Notes: generated by a model from the sequence alone, not told the origin. Positions 29,889 to 38,946 are shown, numbered from the stretch's first letter. The stretch: DNA of 64,000 nt from Algicola sagamiensis DSM 14643 (GCF_000374485.1 NZ_KB894499.1:62001-126000), one strand, 5' to 3'. Made by a program: numbers and translations.

Positions 29889-31811
29889 TTACTTCATCAA
29901 TGTCATCATCAGGCGGTTCATTCGAGCGACGAAAGTTGCAGGATCTTTAATGCTGCCTCTCTCTGCCAGAATTGCTTGATCAAGCAAGACTTCAACCCAT
30001 TGCTTAAATGCTTCATCATCGGATTCATCCGCAACACGCTTCACAATGTCGTGCTCTGGATTCAACTCAAAAATTGGCTTCACTTCTGGTGCTTTTTGGC
30101 CCATCGACTCCATAAGCTTGACCATTTGTGGACTCATATCCATGTCATCTGTCACAACACAAGCCGGTGACTCAGTGAGGCGATGCGTCACACGAACTTC
30201 TTTGATTTGATCACCCAGTGATGTTTTGACACGCTCGATAAAGCTTTCGTATTCTTTCTCGATTTTTTCGTGCTCTTTCTTGGTTTCTTCGTCGTCCAAG
30301 TCACCCAGATCCAAGTCACCACGAGTAATCGATTTGAAACTCTTCTCATCGAATTCAGTCAGATGACTCATTAACCATTCATCAATCCGATCGGAAAGAA
30401 GAAGTACTTCAATGCCTTTCTTGCGGAAAATCTCTAAGTGCGGGCTGCTCTTCGCAGCTTCAAAGCTGTCTGCAACAACATAGTAGATCGTATCCTGACC
30501 TTCCTGCATACGTTCGATGTATTCAGGTAAAGAAACATTTTGTACCGTACTATCCTCATGCGTCGAAGAGAAACGAAGCAGCTTTGCAACTTGTTCTTTA
30601 TTTGCAAAATCTTCTGCCGGGCCTTCTTTCAGAACCTGACCAAACTCATTCCAGAAAGTCTGATATTTTTCTTTGTCATTCTTACCAAGGCGCTCCAACA
30701 TCTTCAATAAACGGCTTGTACAACCTTTACGGATCGCTTGTGTGATCTTGTTATCTTGCAGGATCTCACGGGAAACGTTGAGCGGCAAATCATTCGAATC
30801 AACAATGCCTTTTGCAAAACGCAGGTAGTTTGGCAGGAACTGTTCCGCTTCATCCATAATGAAAACGCGCTGAACATAAAGCTTTAGGCCATTTTGTTTC
30901 TCACGGTTCCAGAAATCCCACGGTGCACGTTTTGGAATATAAAGCAGTGAAGTGTATTCAGATTTTCCTTCAACTTTGTTGTGACTCCACAAAAGCGGCT
31001 CTTCAAAATCATGGGAAATATGCGAATATAGCTCTTTGTACTCTTCATCGTTGATCTCCGACTTATCACGAGTCCACAGCGCTGTTCCACGGTTGATGGA
31101 TTCCCATTCACCTGGTTGTGCTTCGATTTTTTCGCCGTCTGGCCCTTCAGATTCTGGCACTTCATCACGCCACATCTGTACAGGCATACTGATATGATCA
31201 GAGTATTTCGTCACAATTTGACGGAGTTTGAAGCTATCTGCAAATTCTTTATCTTCTTCACGCAGATGAAGTACGATTTCTGTACCACGACCATCAAGAG
31301 TGATATTCGACAGTGAGTATTCACCTTCACCCGCAGACTCCCATTCAACACCTGAATCTGCATCATGGCCCGCTTTACGAGTACGGACGCTCACTTTATC
31401 TGCCACGATAAACGCTGAGTAAAAACCAACACCAAATTGACCAATGAGTTGGGAGTCTTTTGCTTGATCACCCGTTAGGTTTTTGAAAAACTCTGCTGTG
31501 CCTGATTTTGCGATTGTGCCTAGGTTTTCCACAACTTCATCACGAGTCATTCCGATGCCGTTATCTTGAATCGTTACTGTACCGGCCTCTTTGTCTGCAC
31601 TGATACGAACATGTAAGTCACCATCATTTTCGTATAACGCATTATCAGACAGCGCGTTAAAGCGGAGTTTGTCTGCAGCATCTGATGCGTTCGATACAAG
31701 TTCACGCAGGAAGATTTCTTTATTGGAATACAGTGAGTGGATCACCAATTGCAGCAGCTGTTTTACGTCAGTACCAAACGTGTGATTTTCTTTATTGATT
31801 TCTGTCGTCAT
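29889..31811 (-). CDS. htpG: Molecular chaperone HtpG (Hsp90)
   Basis: A 640-residue Hsp90. GHKL ATPase motifs are present: [41 protein letters not shown] and [17 protein letters not shown]. The middle and C-terminal dimerisation domains are complete. A GTG codon precedes the ATG at 31811; the ATG is chosen because AGGA sits at suitable distance. A heat-shock promoter is recognisable upstream. It lies between recR and adk in the conserved order. Confidence 0.97.
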   Translation of the reverse strand: MTTEINKENHTFGTDVKQLLQLVIHSLYSNKEIFLRELVSNASDAADKLRFNALSDNALYENDGDLHVRISADKEAGTVTIQDNGIGMTRDEVVENLGTIAKSGTAEFFKNLTGDQAKDSQLIGQFGVGFYSAFIVADKVSVRTRKAGHDADSGVEWESAGEGEYSLSNITLDGRGTEIVLHLREEDKEFADSFKLRQIVTKYSDHISMPVQMWRDEVPESEGPDGEKIEAQPGEWESINRGTALWTRDKSEINDEEYKELYSHISHDFEEPLLWSHNKVEGKSEYTSLLYIPKRAPWDFWNREKQNGLKLYVQRVFIMDEAEQFLPNYLRFAKGIVDSNDLPLNVSREILQDNKITQAIRKGCTSRLLKMLERLGKNDKEKYQTFWNEFGQVLKEGPAEDFANKEQVAKLLRFSSTHEDSTVQNVSLPEYIERMQEGQDTIYYVVADSFEAAKSSPHLEIFRKKGIEVLLLSDRIDEWLMSHLTEFDEKSFKSITRGDLDLGDLDDEETKKEHEKIEKEYESFIERVKTSLGDQIKEVRVTHRLTESPACVVTDDMDMSPQMVKLMESMGQKAPEVKPIFELNPEHDIVKRVADESDDEAFKQWVEVLLDQAILAERGSIKDPATFVARMNRLMMTLMK

Positions 31812-31875
31812 CACTTCATCCTAAATATATTGCTGTACTTTACGTACACAGAATGTGTTTACTATCTGGAGAAAT

Positions 31876-31903
31876 ATATTGAGGTCGAAAACTGGTTTTC
31901 AAG
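31876..31903 (-). promoter_or_regulatory. Sigma-32-like heat-shock promoter of htpG
   Basis: On the minus strand: CTTGAAA (31897-31903), a 13-base spacer and CTCAATAT (31876-31883), compared with CTTGAAA-N13/14-CCCCATnT. The -35 is exact and the -10 is partial. About 65 bases upstream of the htpG ATG, agreeing with htpG's known RpoH control. Confidence 0.65.
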
Positions 31904-32055
31904 TGAAAAGAAGAATTTTCTTTTCGAAAGGCTCAAAAGTAAATCGGAATAACAGAAGTGAAGTCACTCGATGATGAGCTTGAATACTTTTTCTATGAAT
32001 TCACTCATCAATCGGGTAATCACTGAAGGGGTTTTCTAAACGATTAAGTTTCCGT

Positions 32056-32661
32056 TTATGAGTAAAGAATTGACGTTCTGCCCGATAATGCGTGTGTTAG
32101 TGTTGTGCCATCCACATATTCTAATTCACCACCCACTGGAACACCATGAGCAATACGTGTTGCTTGTATTTTGTGTTTTTCACAAAGCTCAGCAATATAA
32201 TGTGCTGTCGCTTCACCTTCAACGGTTGGATTGGTCGCGAGGATCACCTCTTTCACTTGGCCAAGCTGTAGCTGGGCTTCCAATTTATCCAAACCTAGAT
32301 CTGCTGGTCCAACACCATCCAGCGGAGATAAACGACCGAGTAAAACAAAGTAACGCCCTTGAAACTGTCCAGTTTGTTCTATGGCAACCACATCTGCTGG
32401 TGACTCAACAATACACAAACTATCCGATTCGCGCTTTGGAGATTCACAAATAGCACATAAATCGGTTTCGCTAAACGTGCGACACTGTTGGCAGTGCTGC
32501 ACTTGCTCCATCGCCTTCTGTAACACAATTCCAAGTTTCTCACCGGCGTAACGGTCATGTTCCAGCAAATGAAAAGCCATCCGCTGCGCAGACTTTGGGC
32601 CAACGCCAGGTAAACATTTCAACGCTTCGATCAGTTCGGTTACGAGTGGTGTTAATTTCAT
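32056..32661 (-). CDS. recR: Recombination mediator RecR
   Basis: A 201-residue protein with helix-hairpin-helix [17 protein letters not shown], the four-cysteine zinc finger [16 protein letters not shown], and a Toprim domain ([14 protein letters not shown] to [17 protein letters not shown], given in part). RecR acts with RecF/RecO to load RecA on SSB-coated gaps. The start at 32661 ([14 protein letters not shown]) is preferred to an ATG four codons earlier, which lacks a ribosome site. It follows ybaB in the conserved dnaX-ybaB-recR order. Confidence 0.96.
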   Translation of the reverse strand: MKLTPLVTELIEALKCLPGVGPKSAQRMAFHLLEHDRYAGEKLGIVLQKAMEQVQHCQQCRTFSETDLCAICESPKRESDSLCIVESPADVVAIEQTGQFQGRYFVLLGRLSPLDGVGPADLGLDKLEAQLQLGQVKEVILATNPTVEGEATAHYIAELCEKHKIQATRIAHGVPVGGELEYVDGTTLTHALSGRTSILYS

Positions 32662-32728
32662 ACTATTTTCCATAAGAACGGCTAAAAAGGGGATGAGCGC
32701 TTTGACTACCCGTCAAAGCGCAAATTCA

Positions 32729-33055
32729 TTAGAAAGGAAACTTCATTCCTGGTGGTAATGGCATCCCACCGGATAACTCTTCCATTTTCTCTTTGTTCTG
32801 CTCTTCAACACGGCGTACCGCGTCGTTAATTGCCGCAGCAACCAAGTCTTCGATCATGTCTTTGTCATCTTCCATTAAGCTTTCATCAATATCGACACGA
32901 CGAACATTATGGTTACCATACATCGTAACTTTGACTAAACCAGCCCCAGCTTCACCCACAACTTCCATTTTTGCCAGATCTTCTTGCATTTGCTGCATCT
33001 TCTCTTGCATTTGTTGGGCTTGCTTCATCAGGTTGCCTAAACCGCCTTTCAACAT
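32729..33055 (-). CDS. ybaB: Nucleoid-associated protein YbaB/EbfC
   Basis: A 108-residue DNA-binding protein: [20 protein letters not shown] start, coiled helix, then [15 protein letters not shown] and the LPPGMKFPF end typical of YbaB. It forms tweezer-like dimers that bind DNA broadly. Between dnaX and recR, as in most gammaproteobacteria. Confidence 0.96.
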   Translation of the reverse strand: MLKGGLGNLMKQAQQMQEKMQQMQEDLAKMEVVGEAGAGLVKVTMYGNHNVRRVDIDESLMEDDKDMIEDLVAAAINDAVRRVEEQNKEKMEELSGGMPLPPGMKFPF

Positions 33056-33077
33056 AAATCGTCTCTCTTATTCAAAA

Positions 33078-35381
33078 TCAATGATCAATAGGGGTGATTG
33101 TATCGCCTTCCACCTCAGCTGCAAATTCTTCTTGTAAAGAAATTACAAAAGGGTCGCTTGAAACAGCATGGACAGCCCTTTCCTGACGTGCTGCGTGTAT
33201 TTCCTGCTGGATCTTATACGGCGTGTCTGCAATGGAGGCTTCAAATTCAATAAACACAGCAATATCGCTTTTGAGTTCATCACGAATATGCTGCTCCAAT
33301 TGCTCCCGTGTAGACTGTGTATCCAAGTGAGCAAAAGCTTTCTCTAGGTAAAGTGTTCCTTTTTTCTCTTCTGGCTGATAGACAAACCGTGCATGTAATG
33401 CAATTTGACGAACACGCGCTTTCAATGCCATCCGCTTAATCATTGCTGACCATGCATCCACTTGTGCAGCAGAGAGAATATCCGTGTGGACAAAGCTATC
33501 GCATGGACGTTCCCAGTTTTTTTGAATTGGAAATGGTGCAAGTGTTATCGACAGTTCTGTGAGCGCCGGCGCAACCTCACTTGCAGTTGGCTCAATGGTG
33601 CCTTCAATCTTTTCTGGTTGATTTGAAACGGCCTCTTGCTCAAGATTATCTGACACGGGAGGATCCGACACAGTATGGCCCGGATCCTGTTGTGGTTTTA
33701 CAACTTCATCGCTTGTTGGTTCATCGTCATTTGAACCATCACACTCGATCTCATCTTGATCGATTTCATCATGCATGGGCGGATGCATAATTCTGGGAAG
33801 TGACGGCGTTTCCTGTACGGGTGGTGTTTCCGGCCGTACAGGACGACTTTCAGGCTGCGGCGTTTCTGTCTCCGGCACAACAGGCGTTTGCTCCAGCTCA
33901 ACTTTACTCGGCGCATGCCCTGTGACGACACTTCTCAATACTGCACCCGATTTACGCTGATTTAAAATTGCCATCACTGGATCGTCATCTGCTGTTGCAA
34001 CCGCAATATCATCCAGGCTGACAATCTCATTTTCTGGACTCACATCGACCTGCGGATCTGGTAATCGCGCTTGCAACGTTTCCGTTTGCTCAACATCCGA
34101 CAAGGCTTCGCCTTGGGCAACTTCTCCTTTAGAAGCCATGTGCTCAGCCTGCTGCAAAATCGCATCCTGATCCGCCTGAAGCGTTTCCATTGTCGAAGGC
34201 GCTTCTGGTCGTTGATAGGGTTGTGACTGTTGCGGCGCCTGTATCGATGGTTCTGGCTGTACACGCGCTGTTGCCGTTCCAGTTGCAGGCATGAAAGGAG
34301 AGATCTCAAATGCGAGCATACGCAAAAGGATCATGTGCAGCGCCATTTGCCCATCGTCAATGAGGGCGAGTTCCTTTTTTCCTTGTGCTGCCATTTGATA
34401 TAGCATCTGGACTTTCTCTGGGCTGGCTTGTTGCGCTAACTGTTGCACACCTTGCTGCCAATCATCCTCAAGCCCTGCTGCTTCAGGGAAAACCTGTACC
34501 AATGCTGTCAAATGCAGGATCCCCAGCATATCTTCCAATAGCAATGTGTAATTTGGCGCAAAGTCACAGACCTGTTCCCAAGCTGCCAAAAATGCAGATT
34601 TATCACCTGTCACGACGGACTGAAGCAAACGCATTGCCCAGTTTTTATCAAGCGTACCTAACATTGCATGGACATGAGAAGCATCAATTGGTCCATTCGC
34701 GTGTGCGATCGCCTGATCAGTTAAACTCAGCGCATCGCGCAAACTGCCATGTCCATACTTTGCAAGTAGCTTTAACGCTTCTTCTGAAACCGAAATATTT
34801 TCTTTTCCCAGAATATTCGCAAGCTGCTGAGAGATTTCAATGACATTGAGTGCCTTGAGATTAAACTGGAGACAACGGGATAGAACCGTCACAGGTAGTT
34901 TTTGAGGATCCGTGGTTGCAAGAAGGAACTTCACATGTTCCGGAGGTTCTTCCAAAGTCTTGAGTAAAGCATTAAAACTATGGCGAGACAGCATATGCAC
35001 TTCGTCAATCAAATAAACTTTGAATCGACCTCGTGTCGGTGCATATTGAACATTCTCCAGAATCTCACGCGTATCTTCGACTTTCGTTCGCGATGCAGCA
35101 TCAATTTCTATCAGGTCAACAAAACGTCCCTGCTCGATATCCACACACTCAGAACATTGACCACAAGGTTGTGATGTCACCCCTTGATCGCAATTCAAAC
35201 TCTTTGAAAACAATCGCGCAATGGTTGTTTTACCAACACCGCGCGTTCCCGTAAACAGATATGCATGATGAAGACGGCCCAAATCAATCGCATTGGTCAG
35301 TGCCGTCTTTACATGGGATTGGCCAACGAGATCAGCAAACGTCTGTGGACGCCACTTTCTCGCCAGAACCTGGTAGCTCAT
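33078..35381 (-). CDS. dnaX: DNA polymerase III subunits gamma/tau
   Basis: A 767-residue clamp-loader ATPase. Walker A GTRGVGKTTIA, the zinc module CDQGVTSQPCGQCSEC, Walker B/DExx LIDEVHMLS, then sensor 1 FLLATTDPQKLPVTVLSRC. After about residue 370 there is a long acidic, proline-rich linker (to about residue 600), longer than usual, then the tau-specific C-terminal polymerase-binding domain. An in-phase A AAA AAG heptamer lies at codons 334-336, in domain III (see findings). It is followed by ybaB and preceded by apt. Confidence 0.96.
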   Translation of the reverse strand: MSYQVLARKWRPQTFADLVGQSHVKTALTNAIDLGRLHHAYLFTGTRGVGKTTIARLFSKSLNCDQGVTSQPCGQCSECVDIEQGRFVDLIEIDAASRTKVEDTREILENVQYAPTRGRFKVYLIDEVHMLSRHSFNALLKTLEEPPEHVKFLLATTDPQKLPVTVLSRCLQFNLKALNVIEISQQLANILGKENISVSEEALKLLAKYGHGSLRDALSLTDQAIAHANGPIDASHVHAMLGTLDKNWAMRLLQSVVTGDKSAFLAAWEQVCDFAPNYTLLLEDMLGILHLTALVQVFPEAAGLEDDWQQGVQQLAQQASPEKVQMLYQMAAQGKKELALIDDGQMALHMILLRMLAFEISPFMPATGTATARVQPEPSIQAPQQSQPYQRPEAPSTMETLQADQDAILQQAEHMASKGEVAQGEALSDVEQTETLQARLPDPQVDVSPENEIVSLDDIAVATADDDPVMAILNQRKSGAVLRSVVTGHAPSKVELEQTPVVPETETPQPESRPVRPETPPVQETPSLPRIMHPPMHDEIDQDEIECDGSNDDEPTSDEVVKPQQDPGHTVSDPPVSDNLEQEAVSNQPEKIEGTIEPTASEVAPALTELSITLAPFPIQKNWERPCDSFVHTDILSAAQVDAWSAMIKRMALKARVRQIALHARFVYQPEEKKGTLYLEKAFAHLDTQSTREQLEQHIRDELKSDIAVFIEFEASIADTPYKIQQEIHAARQERAVHAVSSDPFVISLQEEFAAEVEGDTITPIDH

Positions 35382-35384
35382 GCG

Positions 35385-35930
35385 TTACTCGCCTTCGAAT
35401 TCAACCAATTTAAGGATATTCAAGCCAAGCGATGATAAACGCTCCTCTCCACCTAAATCTGGTAAAGAAACAACAAATGCAACATGCTCGACTGTCGCAC
35501 CAAGCTTGCGGATCAACTTCGTTGTCGCTTCGATGGTGCCACCTGTTGCGAGTAAGTCGTCAACCATCAATACTTTATCTTCCGCCTGGATCGCATCCTG
35601 GTGGATTTCTAATGTGTCAACACCATACTCAAGCGTATAAGACTCGCTGTATGTTTCGCGTGGTAACTTGCCTGGCTTTCTCACTGGGATAAACCCAGCA
35701 TTTAATTCTTTCGCCAAAACCGCGCCAAAAATGAAGCCACGTGCTTCTGCACCAACAATTTTTGTAAAGCCCTGATCTTGATAATGATGTACCAGCTGCT
35801 CAATCGTCAGGCGAAATGCCGCAGGATCTTGCATCAAGCTGGTCACATCCCGAAACATAATCCCTTCTTTCGGATAGTTTGGAACGGTTTTAATACTATT
35901 TTTAATGATTTCTAAAGCATTGACGTTCAT
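35385..35930 (-). CDS. apt: Adenine phosphoribosyltransferase
   Basis: A 181-residue purine-salvage enzyme forming AMP from adenine and PRPP. PRPP-binding motif [13 protein letters not shown], upstream [10 protein letters not shown] and [13 protein letters not shown]. The ATG at 35930 is preferred; a TTG two codons earlier (35936) has a closer AGG and cannot be excluded. Three bases separate its stop from the dnaX start, so the two are probably cotranscribed, as in enterics. Confidence 0.95.
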   Translation of the reverse strand: MNVNALEIIKNSIKTVPNYPKEGIMFRDVTSLMQDPAAFRLTIEQLVHHYQDQGFTKIVGAEARGFIFGAVLAKELNAGFIPVRKPGKLPRETYSESYTLEYGVDTLEIHQDAIQAEDKVLMVDDLLATGGTIEATTKLIRKLGATVEHVAFVVSLPDLGGEERLSSLGLNILKLVEFEGE

Positions 35931-35958
35931 GCTCAAAATTACCTATTGAAGATGATAC

Positions 35959-36336
35959 TCAGGCCACCGCATTCTCGCGGCAGGATGCAATTAGCATCGT
36001 CAGATGGGCCAAATCAACGGGCTTTGTCAAAATATGTTCTATTTCTTCTTCCGCAGCACGTTGCATGACTTCCCGGCTTTGATCCGTTGTCAACAAAACC
36101 ATCAGGCTGTGTCGATAGGCTTCAAGTTCTCTTAAATTATGAATCAAAGTGATCCCATCCATGATGGGCATCCGATAATCAATCACAAAACAATCAAAAT
36201 GATCTGACTTTGCCTTGGTTAAACCATCGAGGCCTTGTTCGGCTTCGACAACTTGAAACCCATCGTTGACTAACGCTCGTTTGATTAAAGATCTTACTTT
36301 TTCATTTTCATCAACGAGTAATACTGTCGGGTTCAT
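35959..36336 (-). CDS. Single-domain response regulator (CheY-like)
   Basis: 125 residues consisting of one receiver domain: TVLLVDENEKVRSLIKRAL, phospho-acceptor Asp in CFVIDYRMPIMDG, the switch region VLLTTDQ and conserved Lys in ILTKPVDLAHL. No output domain. It is located just upstream of apt in the same direction, with no histidine kinase nearby; its partner kinase and target are unknown. It is not the chemotaxis cheY, whose operon lies at the other end of the window. Confidence 0.88.
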   Translation of the reverse strand: MNPTVLLVDENEKVRSLIKRALVNDGFQVVEAEQGLDGLTKAKSDHFDCFVIDYRMPIMDGITLIHNLRELEAYRHSLMVLLTTDQSREVMQRAAEEEIEHILTKPVDLAHLTMLIASCRENAVA

Positions 36337-36403
36337 TGATACTTCCTTTGTCTGCGTCTATTGATACATTGACGCTTTTTTTTAGCACTCGTTGCAAAGA
36401 GAC

Positions 36404-36427
36404 AATAAAAAAGACCGAAATCGGTCT
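36404..36427 (-). terminator. Intrinsic terminator downstream of the 41-residue microprotein
   Basis: AGACCGA (36412-36418), AA, TCGGTCT (36421-36427); on the minus strand it is followed by TTTTTATTG. It closes the transcript from the microprotein gene (and possibly from hvfABC) before the response-regulator gene. Confidence 0.85.
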
Positions 36428-36501
36428 CATTATTCCACGATCATCTCTTACTCGCAAAGCAAGCGATATCCCTCACTTTCCGATACTTCAATTCTCGATA
36501 A

Positions 36502-36627
36502 CTACTGAGTAAGGAAGTTTATCCAACTGAGAACCATCGGTAAGCATGGAATGAAAATCACCATCAAGATGATAGTCAATAAGTGTTTTACCGTGAACGG
36601 ATCACGGAAATCGCCATCATGCGCCAT
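36502..36627 (-). CDS. 41-residue predicted membrane microprotein
   Basis: ATG at 36625-36627, TAG at 36502-36504. The product starts MAHDGDFRDPFTVKHLL, followed by one membrane helix (about residues 17-35, including LTIILMVIFIPCLPMVL) and a short WINFLTQ tail. AAAAAGG lies eight bases before the ATG. A clear terminator follows. It is codirectional with hvfC, 79 bases downstream, so it could be a fourth gene of that operon, although the gap could also carry its own promoter (TTGAAA, later TAAAAT on the minus strand). No family recognised. Confidence 0.65.
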   Translation of the reverse strand: MAHDGDFRDPFTVKHLLTIILMVIFIPCLPMVLSWINFLTQ

Positions 36628-36706
36628 TGTTAAAACCTTTTTCTTGCACGACTAAAAAATCAGCCCAGTATTCTATTGAATTTTAGCATGGGATAAAAGA
36701 ATAATT

Positions 36707-37462
36707 TCAATTGTGTTCAGTATTTGTGCGAAGAATCGTTCGTTCAGCCAGTTGTGTCAGGATCTGTAGCGCTCCCTGTTCCAACTGTTCAAAAGTAAAA
36801 TGAGGGAATTGATGGTGCATATGCTGGATTAAAGCATCAAACTGAACGCCGGGTTCTTGCAAAATACCCTGCAATAAAACCGCGGTCATCACATTGATTT
36901 CTAAAAACTCAACGTCTTCTTCATTGGCACGATAAACAACCAGATAAGTTTGCTCACTCCCTGGTTCTTCAGGCATAAAATCCACACTGATATGCTGAAC
37001 AGGAAATTGATAGCTGACAAACATAGCCAATTCTGAAAAATACAACGGACGATGTGTCACATCTTGAGTAGACAAGTAGGAAAAGGATTGCACTTCAACC
37101 CGAGTCGCCATTTCCAGCTCGGTCCACTCATAGTGTGCCAGCTCAAGCAAAAATGGCGGGTCTTCTTCTTTCAACCCTCGCTCATCCGCTAGATACAGCA
37201 AAAATTCTTGCGCGATGTGTAAAAAATAAGGAGAAGTGCAGGAATGTTTGATAAAAAACTCTCGAACCAATGACTGCCACTGCGGCGCTTCATATAAGCT
37301 TTTTAAAACTGGAAAACCTGTTGAAACAAAACCTTCTACATTATTGAAGAACAGCTCACGGTAGATCCCCATTCTGCGATCTTCAATACCTTCTGGTAAG
37401 GGTTGATTGTCTGGATCTCGAATATGCTTCGTAAAATCTTCCTGCACTTTTTGAAATTGCAT
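36707..37462 (-). CDS. hvfC: HvfC/BufC-family RiPP maturation partner (DUF2063)
   Basis: 251 residues. The N-terminal DUF2063 domain (about residues 4-95) shows FTKHIRDPDNQPLPEGIEDRR, quoted in part, RMGIYRELFFNNVEGFVSTGF and VREFFIKHSCTSPYFLHIAQEFLLYL (segments). A C-terminal domain of about 150 residues contains LLELAHYEWTELEMA. In HvfBC/BufBC systems this protein binds the precursor leader and the MNIO enzyme and is required for cysteine modification. It follows hvfB by nine bases. Its presence with a DUF692 gene and an EGKCG precursor is diagnostic. Confidence 0.9.
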   Translation of the reverse strand: MQFQKVQEDFTKHIRDPDNQPLPEGIEDRRMGIYRELFFNNVEGFVSTGFPVLKSLYEAPQWQSLVREFFIKHSCTSPYFLHIAQEFLLYLADERGLKEEDPPFLLELAHYEWTELEMATRVEVQSFSYLSTQDVTHRPLYFSELAMFVSYQFPVQHISVDFMPEEPGSEQTYLVVYRANEEDVEFLEINVMTAVLLQGILQEPGVQFDALIQHMHHQFPHFTFEQLEQGALQILTQLAERTILRTNTEHN

Positions 37463-37471
37463 CGTTACTCC

Positions 37472-38311
37472 TTAAGCCGACTGAGAGAGTGTGAGTGCTG
37501 ACTGCTGAATTTGGTGTATCTGATTAACCTCGATAAGCAGCTCTTCAATTGGAGGAATATTAAAATCCCGCTCTAGCAACGTTGGAAATACACCGTGAAC
37601 TTGATAGGCATGTGCCAAAAGCTCCCAAACAGGCTCGATGACATCTGCACCATGCGTATCGACAATCAAATCTTCAGCTTCATCATAATGCCCAGCTATA
37701 TGCCCATACATGATCCGCTGTGTAGGCAAAGCTTCTAAAAATGTACGCGCGTCATATCGGTGATTCACAGAGTTCACATATATATTATTCACGTCTAGCA
37801 GCAAGGCACAATCAGCTTCTTCTAAAACAGCATTCGTGAAATCAATCTCCGACATTTCCTGCCCTGGCGCAGCATAGTAAGACACATTTTCCACAGCGAT
37901 CTGACGCTCAAGAATATCCTGAACACATCGAATCCGCTTTGCTACATAGTGAATCGCTTCTTCAGTAAAAGGGATAGGCATCAAGTCATACATATGGCCT
38001 TGGCCGGAACAGTAGCTCAAGTGCTCCGAATAATGCTCAATACCATGCAAATCAAGAAACGCTTTAACATCTTTGACAAACTCAATATCTAGCGGGTCCG
38101 GGCTGCCAAGCGAAAGTGATAAACCATGGGTAACAAACCGATGTTTTGCGGTAAGCTCTCGAAACTGACGTCCGAACTTACCCCCCAATTTGATCCAGTT
38201 CTCTGGTGCAACTTCTAGAAAATTGATAGCTTCAGGGCAATGCTCAAGCATCTCGTCGAGCATTTCACGACGAAGTCCAAGTCCAACACCATTCAGAAGA
38301 GAGTTTTGCAT
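37472..38311 (-). CDS. hvfB: HvfB/BufB-family MNIO (DUF692) peptide maturase
   Basis: A 279-residue multinuclear non-haem iron oxidase of the DUF692 family with a TIM-barrel fold. Conserved blocks that carry metal ligands in the family are visible: [64 protein letters not shown] and [11 protein letters not shown]. Related enzymes convert cysteines in EGKCG-type motifs into oxazolone/thioamide groups that bind copper. It sits between the precursor and hvfC, preceded by a terminator-like hairpin that would set its expression below that of the precursor. Cytoplasmic. Confidence 0.92.
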   Translation of the reverse strand: MQNSLLNGVGLGLRREMLDEMLEHCPEAINFLEVAPENWIKLGGKFGRQFRELTAKHRFVTHGLSLSLGSPDPLDIEFVKDVKAFLDLHGIEHYSEHLSYCSGQGHMYDLMPIPFTEEAIHYVAKRIRCVQDILERQIAVENVSYYAAPGQEMSEIDFTNAVLEEADCALLLDVNNIYVNSVNHRYDARTFLEALPTQRIMYGHIAGHYDEAEDLIVDTHGADVIEPVWELLAHAYQVHGVFPTLLERDFNIPPIEELLIEVNQIHQIQQSALTLSQSA

Positions 38312-38389
38312 CGTCTGGCTCCAATACGCATCGATGAATCAAGCATCCATCATAGGAATACTTTTGTTATTTTATCAAGCTCTTATGCT

Positions 38390-38425
38390 ATAAAAAATAA
38401 CCAGCGAGCAAGGTCGCTGGTTATT
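38390..38425 (-). terminator. Attenuator/terminator between hvfA and hvfB
   Basis: AATAACCAGCGA (38396-38407), loop GCAAGG, TCGCTGGTTATT (38414-38425), a perfect 12-base stem. On the minus strand it is followed by TTTTTATAG. It lies 36 bases after the hvfA stop and 79 bases before the hvfB start, so most transcripts should end after the precursor gene while readthrough expresses hvfBC. Confidence 0.85.
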
Positions 38426-38461
38426 CCGGAAAAGGAGCTTCACGACAGCGAAAAGCTTAGA

Positions 38462-38791
38462 TTATGCAGCACCGCCACATTTACCTTCGCCACATTTGCC
38501 TTCTTTCTTACCTTTTTTCTCACCGCATTTTCCTTCGCCACATTTACCTTCTTTCTTGCCTTTTTTCTCACCGCACTTCCCTTCGCCACATTTGCCTTCT
38601 TTCTTACCTTTTTTCTCACCGCATTTTCCTTCGCCGCACTTTCCTTCACCACCATCAAGTTGATAGCCAGATGTCAGTTGCTGCATCTCAAAAGGGTTTG
38701 CTTGCGCATCAACAGGCAATGTTGCCGCTGCTGTAATTACGACGGCACCTAACGCTGCTGCTACTGAAGTTTGTTTCATTGTTTTCATCAT
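38462..38791 (-). CDS. hvfA: HvfA/bufferin-type RiPP precursor with eight EGKCG motifs
   Basis: A 109-residue precursor. Residues 1-31 form a Sec-type signal (VAAALGAVVITAAATLPVDA) followed by a short leader (about 32-47). Residues 49-106 are four EGKCGEGKCG doublets separated by three EKKGKK spacers, giving eight cysteines (52, 57, 68, 73, 84, 89, 100, 105) and no others. Known relatives (Haemophilus HvfA) carry the same EGKCG motif, whose Cys is converted by HvfBC into a metal-binding heterocycle with an adjacent thioamide. GAGG lies just before the ATG ATG start. Followed by a terminator, then hvfB. Probably exported and copper-binding or protective. Confidence 0.92.
   Translation of the reverse strand: MMKTMKQTSVAAALGAVVITAAATLPVDAQANPFEMQQLTSGYQLDGGEGKCGEGKCGEKKGKKEGKCGEGKCGEKKGKKEGKCGEGKCGEKKGKKEGKCGEGKCGGAA
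38474..38647 (-). repeat. 48-base tandem repeat inside hvfA
   Basis: Three full 48-base units (EGKCGEGKCGEKKGKK) plus a 30-base partial unit (the final EGKCG doublet), nearly identical at DNA level. Such repeats can expand or contract by slippage, changing the number of modification sites. Confidence 0.9.
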
Positions 38792-38919
38792 TCAATCCTC
38801 ATTTCAATTATCAATGATGCGTTTCGCAAAACGGACATCAACTGTTACAAGTAAAGACCTTATTGGTCAAAAATAAATTTCAAAAAAAAATTTTTTTAAA
38901 TTTATTCGACTGGCATTAG

Positions 38920-38944
38920 AATACCTGCTCTAGATAGAGGTATT
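38920..38944 (+). promoter_or_regulatory. Hairpin covering the dusC ribosome binding site
   Basis: AATACCT (38920-38926) pairs with AGGTATT (38938-38944), with CTCT/AGAG able to pair inside. The right arm includes the AGAGG ribosome site of dusC, three bases before its ATG. The upstream region to hvfA (38792-38919) is very AT-rich with long A and T tracts and must contain both divergent promoters. Confidence 0.45.
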
Positions 38945-38946
38945 TT

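Noticed and set aside
36628-38311. Antibiotic-type or toxin RiPP
   Set aside because: The precursor has no lanthipeptide, lasso or sactipeptide features and no dedicated peptidase-transporter; DUF692 plus DUF2063 with EGKCG motifs fits the metal-binding HvfA family instead.
38440-38736. Alternative frames through the hvfA repeats on both strands
   Set aside because: Their periodic translations are by-products of the 48-base DNA repeat; only the EGKCG frame has a signal peptide, ribosome site and family match.
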